Part shown: piece after piece, positions 8,030-20,498 of the stretch
Layout of the letters: the number at the start of each line of letters is the position of its first letter
Position numbering within the stretch: the first letter of the stretch is position 1
NCBI RefSeq assembly: GCF_027922265.1
Contig: NZ_BSFI01000002.1
Location: 1 to 64,000 of the forward strand
Source of the DNA: Hansschlegelia plantiphila
GTDB taxonomy: Bacteria > Pseudomonadota > Alphaproteobacteria > Rhizobiales > Methylopilaceae
Direction of reading: 5' to 3'
Length of the DNA stretch: 64,000 nucleotides
Translations under genes and position numbers: made by a program
The notes under the pieces: model-generated
The model's database searches: none
Told to the model about the DNA's origin: nothing
The model's input: only the letters and a program-made list of their open reading frames with translations

Positions 8030-8103
8030 TGGCTGGGGGACTTGGATTCGAACCAAGACTAGCGGAGTCAGAGTCCGCTGTTCTACCGTTAAACTATCCC
8101 CCA
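8030..8103 (-). tRNA. tRNA-Gln (CTG anticodon)
   Basis: The minus strand folds into a full cloverleaf of 74 nt: acceptor UGGGGGA/UCCCCCA with discriminator G and encoded CCA, D arm with AACGGUAGAAC, anticodon stem GCGGA/UCCGC around the loop CUCUGAC (anticodon CUG), and a T arm GGUUCGAAUCC. The U1 start and sequence are typical of bacterial glutamine tRNAs. Confidence 0.97.
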
Positions 8104-8215
8104 GCAGGGGTCTGATGGCCGCCCTCTAAGGTCGATCCGTCAGCGACGCGCAGAATTCAAACATCTGGTTCGCGTCGGCGTTCCCCATAACGGCTCGTGC
8201 GGCCACGGGCAAGGC

Positions 8216-9532
8216 CTAAGCGGGCTGAGCCGATCTGAGCGACGCATGTGCCGTTGGGGCCCTCGCGTCGCTCCGTGCGGCCTCGATCTCCTCCAGTGCG
8301 CTTTCGACGAGTCTAACGGCGGCGGCGAGGCCGTTCTCCCGCGCCAGGGCCTGAGCGACGACGCCGGCGGCTGCGGCGTAGGACGGGTTCGAGACCAGAT
8401 CCTCGAGAGCTGCCGCCAGTCGTGGCGGATCGAGCTTCGCCAACCGAACGGGGGGCGGGCCGGCGCCGAGGGCGTGCACGCGCTCTCCCCAGAACGGCTG
8501 GTCCATCACCATCGGCGTAACGAAGCTCGGCCTGCCCGCGGCGAGACCCGTAGCCGTGGTGCCTGCGCCGCCGTGGTGGACGACGGCTGCGACCTTCGGA
8601 AACATCAGGTCATGCGGCGTGTCGCCGACGGCGAAGAAGCCCCGCGGCAGGTCCGCGGTCTCAACCCCGCCCCAGCCCCGGCCGATCACCGCCCGGCCGC
8701 CCCAGAGACGCACCGCCTCCACGATCAGATCGCGGTTGCGGCGAGGGTTCCACGGCATGGAGCCGAAGCCGATATAGACCGGGGGCGCTCCGTCGGAGAG
8801 GAACGCCTCGAGCTCGGACGACAAGCGCCATCGCTTCCGCGGCCTCGCGCGCCAGCAGCCCGTCACGACGACGCCGTCCTCCCAGTCAAGCGGTCGCGGA
8901 ACGATCGTGGGACTGTAGGCGAACATGGTCGTGGTCGAGAGAGCCGGAGGCGCCGACGCCGGAGGGCCCCTTCCACGCAGAAAAGCGCGGAGCCTGTGGG
9001 CGGTCATCATCCGCTCGAGCGCCACCAACCGGTAAGTCGCCCTGTTAAGGGTTCGTCCGACATCCGGAAGGCCGAGCACGCACAGCGGAAACGCCCCGGT
9101 CGGCGCCACCGGCTGCGCGGCGGCCATGATCGCCGGGATTCCAGCGTGGCGGGCGAGGTCCGGCGCGAAGATCAGCAGAGGGTGGTGGACGATGAGATCC
9201 GCGTCGCCGATCGCGCGACGGCAGCCTTCCATCAGCTCCGCGGTCAGCCGGGAAATCATGCGCTGCATGATGAAGGGCAGCTTCAGGCGCGCCAGAACGC
9301 CCTGGTCGGCAAGCAGGCGCGCGACGTCGCTGTCGAGGAAGCTGTCGAGCGTGTCGCCGATCGAGACGAAGCGCAGCCGCTTGTCCTTGGCGACCAGACG
9401 CTGGTAGCGGCCGAGCGCGCCGACGGTGACGTCGTGGCCGGCGGCCGCAAGCGCTCGCGCCAGCGCCAGACAGGGCGCGGTGTCGCCGCGCGTGCCGAGC
9501 GTCAGAAGCGAGATGCGTCCCGGAGCGGCCAC
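8216..9532 (-). CDS. glycosyltransferase, GT1 family (UDP-glucosyl/sterol transferase-like)
   Basis: The N-terminus RISLLTLGTRGDTAPCLALARALAAAGHDV is the acceptor-domain Rossmann start of GT1 enzymes. The donor domain carries PVYIGFGSMPW, then VHHGGAGTTATGLAAGRP and PMVMDQPFWGERV, the nucleotide-sugar binding signature of sterol- and antibiotic-type glycosyltransferases. Length 438 aa is normal. The GTG start is preceded by AGGA at good spacing. The acceptor cannot be read from sequence; a lipid, sterol/hopanoid-like or small aromatic molecule is plausible. It stands alone between tRNA-Gln and the lactate permease gene, with no modifying enzymes next to it. Confidence 0.85.
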   Translation of the reverse strand: MAAPGRISLLTLGTRGDTAPCLALARALAAAGHDVTVGALGRYQRLVAKDKRLRFVSIGDTLDSFLDSDVARLLADQGVLARLKLPFIMQRMISRLTAELMEGCRRAIGDADLIVHHPLLIFAPDLARHAGIPAIMAAAQPVAPTGAFPLCVLGLPDVGRTLNRATYRLVALERMMTAHRLRAFLRGRGPPASAPPALSTTTMFAYSPTIVPRPLDWEDGVVVTGCWRARPRKRWRLSSELEAFLSDGAPPVYIGFGSMPWNPRRNRDLIVEAVRLWGGRAVIGRGWGGVETADLPRGFFAVGDTPHDLMFPKVAAVVHHGGAGTTATGLAAGRPSFVTPMVMDQPFWGERVHALGAGPPPVRLAKLDPPRLAAALEDLVSNPSYAAAAGVVAQALARENGLAAAVRLVESALEEIEAARSDARAPTAHASLRSAQPA

Positions 9533-9580
9533 GCGCAGGTTCCTGAAACCACCATCCTTATGGGCGTCGAAATGAACGGC

Positions 9581-9608
9581 AAGGGCCGGCGCCTCGGCGT
9601 CGGCCCTT
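9581..9608 (-). terminator. possible terminator hairpin after lctP
   Basis: GGGCCGGCGCC and GGCGTCGGCCC pair with one mismatch around a TC loop, and short CTT/AAG runs flank the stem on both sides. The U-tract is weak, so intrinsic termination is uncertain. It lies directly downstream of the permease stop codon. Confidence 0.35.
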
Positions 9609-9637
9609 CGTCTCGTCGGTTGCTCGCCCGCGCCGCC

Positions 9638-11302
<1,665 letters not shown>

Positions 11303-11446
11303 TGCGTCCTCCCCGCGCTCCGTCGTTCAAAAGGTTCGGAGCCTCTTCACGCCGCGCGATGGTAGCCGAACCCGCGCCTCCGTCCTGCCGGTCGTTCGCA
11401 TCATTCCCTTCAACTTTCGCAGCATTCCGGACGATCGGCGCGGGAA

Positions 11447-11479
11447 GGCGCGCCCGCCGTCCTTGCGGCGGGGCGCGCC
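11447..11479. repeat. strong GC inverted repeat in the lctP-ppx divergent spacer
   Basis: GGCGCGCCCGCCG (11447-11459) pairs with CGGCGGGGCGCGCC (11466-11479), leaving a single bulged base and a TCCTTG loop. There is no T-tract and both flanking genes point away from it, so a terminator is unlikely. A leader structure of the ppx transcript or a protein-binding site is possible. Confidence 0.5.
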
Positions 11480-11580
11480 GCTGTTATGCTCGGCGCCGAA
11501 TTGTCACATGTCGCAGCCCAGGCCTGCGCGGGCGCCGAATCACCGGCGCGGCGCGGGAAAGGGCGGAGGGGCGGTAGCCG

Positions 11581-12699
11581 TTGTCTTATTCCACCGCATC
11601 GTTCGGCGGCGCCGGGCGATCGGAGCCTGCGACGGGCGAGGCCGCTGCGACGGCCGTCATGCCGGTCGCCGTCCGGGAGGCGGCCGTCCGCGTGCCCGCC
11701 CAGACCTATGCGGCGCTCGATCTCGGCACCAACAACTGCCGGCTGCTGGTGGCGCGGCCGGACCGCGACGGCGGCTTCCGCGTCGTCGACAGCTTTTCGC
11801 GGATCGTGCGGCTCGGCGAAGGGCTCGCCCACACCGGCCGTCTCTCGGACGACGCGATCGGGCGCGCGGTCGCGGCGCTCAAGGTCTGCGGCGACAAGAT
11901 GCTGGCGCGCGGCGTCACCCGCGCCCGGCTGATCGCGACCGAGGCCTGCCGGCAGGCGGCGAACGGCGTCGACTTCATCGAGCGCGTCAGGAACGACGCC
12001 GGCCTCGATCTCGAGATCATCGACCGCGCGACCGAGGCCAGGCTCGCCGCCGCCGGCTGCGTGTCGCTGGCCGACCCAGAGGCCGGCGGCGTCATCCTGT
12101 TCGACATCGGCGGCGGCTCCTCGGAGGTCGTGTGGCTGGAGCGCAAGGGCGGCGCCGGCCCGGCGAATCTCGCGATGCGCGCCTGGGTGTCGCTGCCCGT
12201 CGGCGTCGTGACGCTGGCCGAGCGCTATGGCGGCGTGAAGGTCTCGACCGAGGTGTTCGAGGACATGGTCGGCGAGGTCGAGCGGCTGCTCGAGGCCTTC
12301 CCCGAGCGCGAGACGCTCGCCGCCTCGCTCAGCGACATCCACCTGCTCGGAACCTCCGGCACGGTGACGACCATCGCCGGCGTCCATCTCGGCCTGCCGC
12401 GCTACGAGCGGCGCCTCGTCGACGGCCAGTGGATGGCCTCGACCGACGTCACCCGCGTCGTCGAATCCCTGCGCGAGATGTCCTACGACCAGCGCTGCCA
12501 GAACCCCTGCATCGGGCCCGACCGCGCCGACCTCGTGCTCGCGGGCTGCGCGGTGCTCGAAGCCATCCGCCGCGCCTTCCCCGTGGCGCGCCTCCGGGTC
12601 GCCGACCGCGGCCTGCGCGAGGGCATCCTGGTCGAGATGATGCGCGCCGACGGCGTCTGGCGCCGGCGGGGGCCGCGTCGCCGCGGACGGCGCAGTTGA
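11581..12699 (+). CDS. ppx: exopolyphosphatase / pppGpp phosphatase (Ppx/GppA family)
   Basis: The ASKHA fold is clear: AALDLGTNNCRLLVA (about residue 43), FDIGGGSSEVVWLE (about 178) and HLLGTSGTVTTIAGV (about 257). Family members remove terminal phosphate from polyphosphate or pppGpp. The 372-residue length fits the single-domain type usual in Rhizobiales. The start is a TTG preceded by GGAGG; an ATG 78 bp later is possible and would shorten a variable N-terminus. The TGA stop overlaps the TTG start of rlmE, so the two are cotranslated, the arrangement usual in this group. Ppx versus GppA specificity cannot be told. Confidence 0.9.
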   Translation: MSYSTASFGGAGRSEPATGEAAATAVMPVAVREAAVRVPAQTYAALDLGTNNCRLLVARPDRDGGFRVVDSFSRIVRLGEGLAHTGRLSDDAIGRAVAALKVCGDKMLARGVTRARLIATEACRQAANGVDFIERVRNDAGLDLEIIDRATEARLAAAGCVSLADPEAGGVILFDIGGGSSEVVWLERKGGAGPANLAMRAWVSLPVGVVTLAERYGGVKVSTEVFEDMVGEVERLLEAFPERETLAASLSDIHLLGTSGTVTTIAGVHLGLPRYERRLVDGQWMASTDVTRVVESLREMSYDQRCQNPCIGPDRADLVLAGCAVLEAIRRAFPVARLRVADRGLREGILVEMMRADGVWRRRGPRRRGRRS

Positions 12700-13427
12700 G
12701 CACGCGCTCCGGCGGCGCCGGCGGCAAGGCGACCGGCGGCGCCAACCGCAACCTCGACGTGCGCGTCAAGACCGCGAAGAAGCGCAGCCACGCCTCGACG
12801 CTGTGGCTCGCCCGCCAGCTCAACGACCCCTACGTCCAGGCGGCGAAGCGCGAGGGCTACCGCTCGCGCGCGGCCTTCAAGCTGATCGAGATCGACGACA
12901 AGCACAAATTCCTGAAACCCGGCCAGAAGATCGTCGACCTCGGCGCGGCCCCCGGCGGCTGGAGCCAGATCGCCGCCGACCGCATCGGCTCGAAGACCGG
13001 CAAGGGCGCGATCGTCGCGATCGACCTCTTGGAGATGGAGCCGATGCCAAGCGTCGACTTCATGGTGCTCGACTTCCTAGACGATTCCGCCCCCGACATC
13101 CTGAAAGAGCGCCTCCGCGGCAAGGCCGACGTCGTGCTCTCCGACATGGCGGCGAACACCGTCGGCCACCAGCGCACCGACCACCTGCGCATCATGGCGC
13201 TGGTCGAGGCCGCCGCGATGTTCGCCGCCGAAGTGCTCGCCCCCGGCGGCGCCTTCCTCGCCAAGGTGTTCCAGGGCGGCGCCGAGGGCGACCTGCTGAA
13301 GACGCTGAAGCGCGACTACGCCAAGGTCATGCACGTCAAGCCGCCGTCGAGCCGCAAGGATTCCTCCGAGCTCTACGTGCTCGCGACCGGCTTCCGCGGG
13401 CGGGCAGCGCAGGCGGACGACGACTAG
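12696..13427 (+). CDS. rlmE: 23S rRNA (uridine2552-2'-O)-methyltransferase RlmE (FtsJ)
   Basis: The protein methylates the ribose of U2552 in the A-loop of 23S rRNA using S-adenosylmethionine. Motifs are complete: the substrate/catalytic Lys in YRSRAAFKLIEID, the SAM site VDLGAAPGGWSQIAA, the Asp of VVLSDMAANTVGHQRTDH, the Lys of FLAKVFQGG and the Glu of SSELYVLATGF. It is 243 aa with a basic, glycine-rich N-terminus common in alphaproteobacteria. The TTG start shares bases with the ppx stop (TTGA). Confidence 0.95.
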   Translation: MSTRSGGAGGKATGGANRNLDVRVKTAKKRSHASTLWLARQLNDPYVQAAKREGYRSRAAFKLIEIDDKHKFLKPGQKIVDLGAAPGGWSQIAADRIGSKTGKGAIVAIDLLEMEPMPSVDFMVLDFLDDSAPDILKERLRGKADVVLSDMAANTVGHQRTDHLRIMALVEAAAMFAAEVLAPGGAFLAKVFQGGAEGDLLKTLKRDYAKVMHVKPPSSRKDSSELYVLATGFRGRAAQADDD

Positions 13428-13446
13428 CCTCCTGGTTGGAACGCCG

Positions 13447-13584
13447 CCGTCATGCCGGGCTTGTCCCGGTATCCAGAGCCGCGACGCTGCGAGAACGAGC
13501 GCCGCCCGACCGACCCGCTTCTTCCTGCCTCCGTAGCGCGTCTGGATTCCGGCATTGCGCTTCGCTCCAGCCGGAATGACGGCG
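13447..13584. repeat. dispersed intergenic repeat, copy A
   Basis: A block opening CCGTCATGCCGGGCTTGTCC and closing CCGGAATGACGGCG. Outer ends (CCGTCATGCCGG and CCGGAATGACGG) are imperfect inverted repeats, and a GGTATCCAGA/TCTGGATTCC pair lies inside, so the unit can fold into a long hairpin. It closely matches copy B. Such REP-like blocks are widespread in Rhizobiales intergenic DNA. A truncated head of the same unit also occurs at about 13643-13658. Confidence 0.8.
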
Positions 13585-13667
13585 CGTTGGGCGACCGCCG
13601 CGGCCTCCCCGTCTCAGCCCTCCGCCAGCGTGTCGGGTTCCTCCGCCGTCATGCCGCTTCCCCTCCG

Positions 13668-13803
13668 CCGTCATGCCGGGCTTGTCCCGGCATCCAGAGC
13701 CGCGACGCTGCGCGAACGAGCGCTGCCCGCCGTCGCGCTTCTTCCGGCCTCGTCGCGCGTCTGGATTCCGGCATTCCGCTCACGCTCCAGCCGAATGACG
13801 GCG
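13668..13803. repeat. dispersed intergenic repeat, copy B
   Basis: Second copy of the block at 13447, in the same orientation and with only scattered differences (GCATCCAGAG and TCTGGATTCCGGCATTCCGC are recognisable). The two copies lie about 80 bp apart, giving a head-to-tail pair. A more diverged relative occurs near 58135-58225. Confidence 0.8.
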
Positions 13804-14340
13804 CGGGAAAGCCGCCGCCGGCTCGATCGCCCGCGGCTCGCTCGGTCCTCGCTTTGGCTTACGCCACGAACTCAACGGGGAAGGCGCAGAGCGCCGGGCC
13901 ACCGTCATGGGGCAGTTCCGTTTTGTCGGTCGCCCGGCGCTCCGCGCGCGGCGATTTCGCGTCGACTGCGGACGAATTCTCGGGCGCTCATGATTTCCCG
14001 GCGAAGCCTCGATGAGTCTTCGCCTCGGGCGACGGGCCGAGCCGTCCGGCCTTTGGAGCCGGCCGCCAGATCCCGCGCCGCCACGCGTCCTTACGCCACG
14101 AAAGGCGCGCCCGTCGTAATGCGGGCGGTCCTCTGCACGGGCGGAGCAAACATCGCCCTCAAGGGAAGAAGACCCCCTCAAGGAACGCGCGAGCCCCGCG
14201 GGCGCCGCAGACGGACGCCCCGGGGCCGGGACATCCGGTCATCCCCGCCGCAGGCGCCGCTCCTCACCCCGCATGGCCGGCCGGTCCGGACACGCCTCCC
14301 GTGACGGGGAAGGACGCGGAGACCGTGCAGGAGGAATGGA
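13804..14340. other. long GC-rich non-coding stretch with several stem-loops
   Basis: No convincing protein is found here in any frame. Several inverted repeats are present: GAGCGCCGGGC (13889-13899) with GCCCGGCGCTC (13932-13942), and GGCGAAG (14000-14006) with CTTCGCC (14018-14024), plus GGCC-rich arms near 14045-14075. It follows the two dispersed repeats and precedes an abrupt drop to AT-rich sequence. It may be a structured RNA, a further repeat family or decayed sequence; I cannot decide by eye. Confidence 0.4.
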
Positions 14341-14554
14341 GAAATGTCAAGGAATTTCTTCCTACAACTGCATGTAGAAACTGTGCTGGCGGCCGACATT
14401 CGCGATGATAGGATCGCCGCTCGGAATTGAATAGCTTGAAATCACGCCTGAGATTATAATGCGACCGTTCCCGGAATTAATACAAAGCTGATCTGCACGA
14501 GAAGATTTTAATCTCTCGCGATGGCTATCTTATGACTGAGTTAGGGCTTTGGTG

Positions 14555-15196
14555 TCATGCTATTTCAGACGCCGTTTCTATAAGCTGCTCAAGATACTGT
14601 AGATATATTGATGCTAAGCTTATCGGGTCTCTCTCCCGAAGCCTTTTTCCTTCATGCTCATCGGGTGGCCAGTAAACTCTTTTGGACCGGTCCATTACCG
14701 GCCTTAAAGATGGGCCTGTTGGGCCACCTATGATCATCTGCCGTTTTCGCGATGGATCATAGTAGTTTGGTTTACGGTCGTAAGTTATTTCGTTTCCTTC
14801 TCCGGGGCGTCCACTTCCCCAGTCGATGCCCATGTCCCAGTCGATCTCTCCAGTGTCCTGATCTCGGAGCCCGAACGGGAGAGGCGGCCTAGGGGCGGTA
14901 ACTTGCTCAGTTGTGTGCTCTTCGGTATTTCGTGATTGGTGCATGTAAGCAACTAAAGGATCTGCGCGTCCTTTGCGCTTGACGCCCCCATACCATTCTC
15001 TCCCCTGCGGGCTCATTTTAGACCCAGCATCAAGCGCGTTTAAAATTCCGCCTGTGTGTATCAGGAAAGAAGCCCAGTGACTGCCAAACTCCTCGAAGGT
15101 ATTGGCATTCCGCAATCGATAGAGGGCTTCCTTCGCCTTTTCTAAGCGATCGAGGCACTTAGGTATGGTTAGCGGAGAGATAAAAGGTTCGGACAT
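14555..15196 (-). CDS. hypothetical protein in an AT-rich patch, 213 aa
   Basis: The product starts MSEPFISPLTIPKCLDRLEKAKEALYRL and continues with EEFGSHWASFLIHTGGILNAL, then DPLVAYMHQSRNTEEHT. It resembles an uncharacterised family of helical proteins seen scattered in Alphaproteobacteria; the C-terminal half is rich in charged and aromatic residues. The frame is open for a further 42 codons upstream to a GTG at 15322, but that extension reads poorly; neither start has a clear Shine-Dalgarno. Base composition is much lower in GC than the surroundings and codon use differs, which points to recent acquisition. Function unknown. Confidence 0.6.
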   Translation of the reverse strand: MSEPFISPLTIPKCLDRLEKAKEALYRLRNANTFEEFGSHWASFLIHTGGILNALDAGSKMSPQGREWYGGVKRKGRADPLVAYMHQSRNTEEHTTEQVTAPRPPLPFGLRDQDTGEIDWDMGIDWGSGRPGEGNEITYDRKPNYYDPSRKRQMIIGGPTGPSLRPVMDRSKRVYWPPDEHEGKRLRERDPISLASIYLQYLEQLIETASEIA

Positions 15197-15359
15197 GTCG
15201 GTACGATCAGCGCTCTGATGACCAGTCGCAACTAGGTACTGAAGCGTATGCTCAGCGCCGCCAATCGCGATCTCAAGAATCCGCCTTAAGCGAAACGGAC
15301 AAGTACAGGGCACTGCGAGCACTTGTCCGGTCCGCTCAAGTTAAGACGTTTAAAGCGCG

Positions 15360-15593
15360 TTAGGCCTTCTGAACGGTGCAGACCAGCAGCTTCCAGCGGA
15401 TCGGCTGACCGCTACTATGCTGATGGTGGTTCTGCGGCGGCAACGGATTGCCCTTGTTTGCGGCGATCTCATCGCCGCAATGGACGCACCGATAAATGCC
15501 CGAGTCAGGACTTATAAAGCCGGGCGCGCGTTCTGTATCAAAGTTCGTGTGCGTGCTTTGATCGAGATTGTTGCCGTACTTATACAACGCCAT
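15360..15593 (-). CDS. small zinc-binding protein (YjzC-like), 77 aa
   Basis: The ATG is preceded by AGAGGAG at ideal spacing. The product contains RAPGFISPDSGIYRCVHCGDE and NPLPPQNHHQH, a recognisable arrangement in which a CxxC pair and a histidine cluster could bind zinc. Similar small proteins occur across Alphaproteobacteria and resemble YjzC-type sequences, with no known function. It shares the AT-richer context of the hypothetical gene downstream and may form a transcription unit with it (163-bp spacing). Confidence 0.65.
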   Translation of the reverse strand: MALYKYGNNLDQSTHTNFDTERAPGFISPDSGIYRCVHCGDEIAANKGNPLPPQNHHQHSSGQPIRWKLLVCTVQKA

Positions 15594-15832
15594 CCAAATG
15601 GCTCCTCTAGCTAAGCGTCGGGCTTGACCAGAGGCACCATCGAGAGTCTCCTCCCTTTGGCTCTGATGCCACTTCCGCCGCCCGACTCGTTGGGTGCGGT
15701 TCGACTGACAGGCGGTCGTCCGGGGGTCCCACGCCCCGGCGACCGCCGACCCGTCTAGATCAACCTTGAGATGTAAGCTGATTCGCTCGAGGATCGCGAA
15801 CCCAGAAAACATGCGCGCACAAGCAAATTTTC

Positions 15833-15868
15833 GTATTGAGACATAAGAATTTCCTTATGTCTCAATAC
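15833..15868. repeat. perfect 15-bp inverted repeat at the end of an IS remnant
   Basis: GTATTGAGACATAAG (15833-15847) pairs perfectly with CTTATGTCTCAATAC (15854-15868) across a 6-base loop, AATTTC. The right arm covers the stop codon of the transposase remnant. No T-tract follows on either strand. It could be the footprint of an inverted duplication at an IS end, or a terminator of the lost element. Confidence 0.75.
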
Positions 15869-16050
15869 CGTTTCTGCCGCTGCGCAGGAGTTTCCTGAGG
15901 TTCTGCTGGGGCGTAACTGACTGCAGCCATTCCTCCGATAGTGATCCGCTTTCCAGCGATGACCTCGAAGGCCTGGTCGCGGCGTCTAACGTCGCTAAAA
16001 CCGCGAGCGGCGAGACGGTTGTAGCGAAACTCGAATTTGGGGAGGTAGCG
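15862..16050 (-). mobile_element. C-terminal remnant of an IS1595-family transposase
   Basis: The minus strand encodes RYLPKFEFRYNRLAARGF followed by VRRRDQAFEVIAGKRITI and a variable tail to a TGA stop. This matches the end of the ISXO2/IS1595 DDE transposase domain (consensus like YLAEFDFRYNxR ... GKRLTY). All upstream catalytic parts are missing. The fragment joins directly, at about 16050-16055, to the broken copy of the metH 3' end, so a rearrangement or insertion event happened here. Confidence 0.7.
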
Positions 16051-16054
16051 CTAA

Positions 16055-16208
16055 GCCCCCTCACTCCGCCGCGATCTTGGCGACCCGGTTCGGGTCGCAG
16101 TTCACCACCGGGGGCCAGCCAGCGCTCCATGTCGGGCAACTCATAGTGCTTGCTGGCGGCGTAGTCGGCGATCTCGCCGCGATCGTGCCGGGGCCGAAAT
16201 AGCGGCCC
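16055..16208 (-). pseudogene. degenerate second copy of the metH 3' end
   Basis: About 150 bp resemble the last 150 bp of metH (16700-16853) at roughly 90 percent identity by eye, from a CCGAAATAGCGG block to the TCACTCCGCCGCGATC block including the stop. Small indels break the frame: an extra G after CACCG and a four-base loss near CGATC. It lies directly behind the GNAT stop codon, so the acetyltransferase gene is flanked by two metH tails. Confidence 0.85.
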
Positions 16209-16705
16209 TCACCCTCGCAGGCGTTTTGCGAGAAACACCGTGTCCGGGATCGGCGTCGGATAATAGGCCTCGATCGTCGTGAAGCCGGCGGCGCGGTAGA
16301 GCGCGAGCACGGCCTGCATCGAGGGCAGGGTGTCGAGGCGCATCTCGCGATATCCGAGCGTCGTCGCGCGCGCCACGGCGGTCGCGATCAGCGCCGCGCC
16401 GAGACCGGCCCCCCGGCCTTCCGGCGCGACGTAGAGGCGCTTCATCTCGCAGCAGCCGTCCGGCGCGATGGCGCGGAGGGCGACGCACCCGACCGGCGCT
16501 CCGCCGGCGTCGTGCGCGAGGAAGAGCTCGCCGGTCGGCGGCGCGAATCTGCCGGGCAAGGTCGCGAGTTCGTCGGCGAAGCCTTGGAACGTCAGATCGA
16601 GGCCGAGCGCGTCGGCATAGGCGGCGAACAGCGCCGCCGCGTCCTCGATATCCTGCGGCGACCGGGCAGGGCGGATCGCGACGCGCGAGGCGATCGCCCC
16701 CCCCC

Positions 16706-16709
<4 letters not shown>
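16209..16709 (-). CDS. GNAT-family N-acetyltransferase
   Basis: The 166-residue protein has the GNAT core: [21 protein letters not shown] is the acetyl-CoA loop, followed by [25 protein letters not shown] and [16 protein letters not shown]. It transfers an acyl group to an unknown amine. The GTG start overlaps the metH stop (GTGA), so it is coupled to the methionine operon. The segment MRLDTLPSM is typical of a subgroup common in Rhizobiales. The gene lies between the true and the broken metH 3' ends, which suggests it took part in a local duplication. Confidence 0.88.
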
Positions 16710-19384
<2,675 letters not shown>

Positions 19385-19427
19385 GGACGATCCTGCGTTC
19401 GGGGCGCGTTGGTCGGGCGGGGCGGTC

Positions 19428-20486
19428 TCAGGCGGCGGTCAGTTCGAACGGCTCGAGGCCGGAGAGCCGCATCTTCGGCGCGATCTCCGGGATCTTGCGC
19501 GGGGCCTTGCCCTTCACGGCGTCCGCGATCGCCGCGATATGCGCCGGCGTCGTGCCGCAGCAGCCGCCGACGATGTTGACGAGGCCCGACGAGGCGAACT
19601 CGCCGACGAGCTCGCCCATCGCCTCGGGGCTCTCGTCGTAGAGCCCGAACTCGTTGGGAAGGCCCGCGTTCGGATAGGCGCAGATCAGCGTGTTCGCGAC
19701 GCGGCTGAGCTCCGCGATGTGGCCGCGCATCTCCTTGGCGCCGAGCGCGCAGTTGAGCCCGATCGACAGCGGCCGCGCATGATTCAACGCGTTCCAGAAC
19801 GCGGCCGGCGTCTGGCCCGACAGCGTGCGGCCGGAGAGGTCGGTGATCGTGCCCGAGATCATCACCGGCACGCGAGAGCCGCGGTCGGCGAAGATCTGCT
19901 CGATCGCGAAGATCGCGGCCTTGGCGTTCAGCGTGTCGAAGATCGTCTCGACCAGCAGGATGTCGGCGCCGCCGTCGAGCAGGCCGCGCGCGGCCTCGCC
20001 ATAGGCCTCCGCCAGCTGGTCGAAGGTGACCGCGCGGAAGCCCGGATTGTTGACGTCCGGCGAGATCGACGCGGTGCGGTTGGTTGGCCCGAGCGTGCCC
20101 GCCACGAAGCGCGGACGGCCGTCCTCCTTCGCCGCGATGTCGCCGGCCTCGCGCGCGAGCTTGGCGCCCTCGACGTTGAGCTCATAGGCCAGCGCCTCCA
20201 TGCCGTAGTCGGCCTGCGCGATCGTGGTGGAGGAGAACGTGTTGGTCTCCACCATGTCGGCGCCGGCGCGGAAATACTGCAGGTGGATGTCGCGGATCGC
20301 AGCCGGCTGGGTGAGGATCAGCAGGTCGTTGTTGCCCTTCAGATCCCGCTCCCAGTCGGCGAAGCGCGCCGCGCGGAAGTCCTCCTCCGAGAACCGCCGC
20401 TGCTGGATCATCGTGCCCATCGCGCCGTCGAGGATGAGGATGCGCTCGGCGGCGAGCTTGCGGATCTTGGTTTCGGTGTCGCTCAT
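19428..20486 (-). CDS. metH: homocysteine S-methyltransferase domain protein (MetH N-terminal half)
   Basis: A 352-residue zinc-dependent barrel that binds homocysteine. Landmarks are [11 protein letters not shown] near residue 18, [14 protein letters not shown], the first zinc cysteine in [12 protein letters not shown] (about 240) and the paired cysteines in [19 protein letters not shown] (about 315). It corresponds to domain 1 of MetH and is encoded just before the folate/B12 part, so the two products should assemble into one enzyme. The split form is known in several alphaproteobacteria. It is the fourth gene of the operon headed by the ArsR-type regulator. Confidence 0.93.
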   Translation of the reverse strand: MSDTETKIRKLAAERILILDGAMGTMIQQRRFSEEDFRAARFADWERDLKGNNDLLILTQPAAIRDIHLQYFRAGADMVETNTFSSTTIAQADYGMEALAYELNVEGAKLAREAGDIAAKEDGRPRFVAGTLGPTNRTASISPDVNNPGFRAVTFDQLAEAYGEAARGLLDGGADILLVETIFDTLNAKAAIFAIEQIFADRGSRVPVMISGTITDLSGRTLSGQTPAAFWNALNHARPLSIGLNCALGAKEMRGHIAELSRVANTLICAYPNAGLPNEFGLYDESPEAMGELVGEFASSGLVNIVGGCCGTTPAHIAAIADAVKGKAPRKIPEIAPKMRLSGLEPFELTAA

Positions 20487-20498
20487 GATCTGCGCCTT

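Noticed and set aside
13447..13803. CRISPR array
   Set aside because: Only two units of about 137 bp with inverted ends; no short regularly spaced repeats and no cas genes.
13452..14304. Overlapping plus-strand ORFs through the repeat region
   Set aside because: Their translations are repeat-derived (RTSAARR- and RLDSGI-type strings) and GC-biased; no start signals or homology features.
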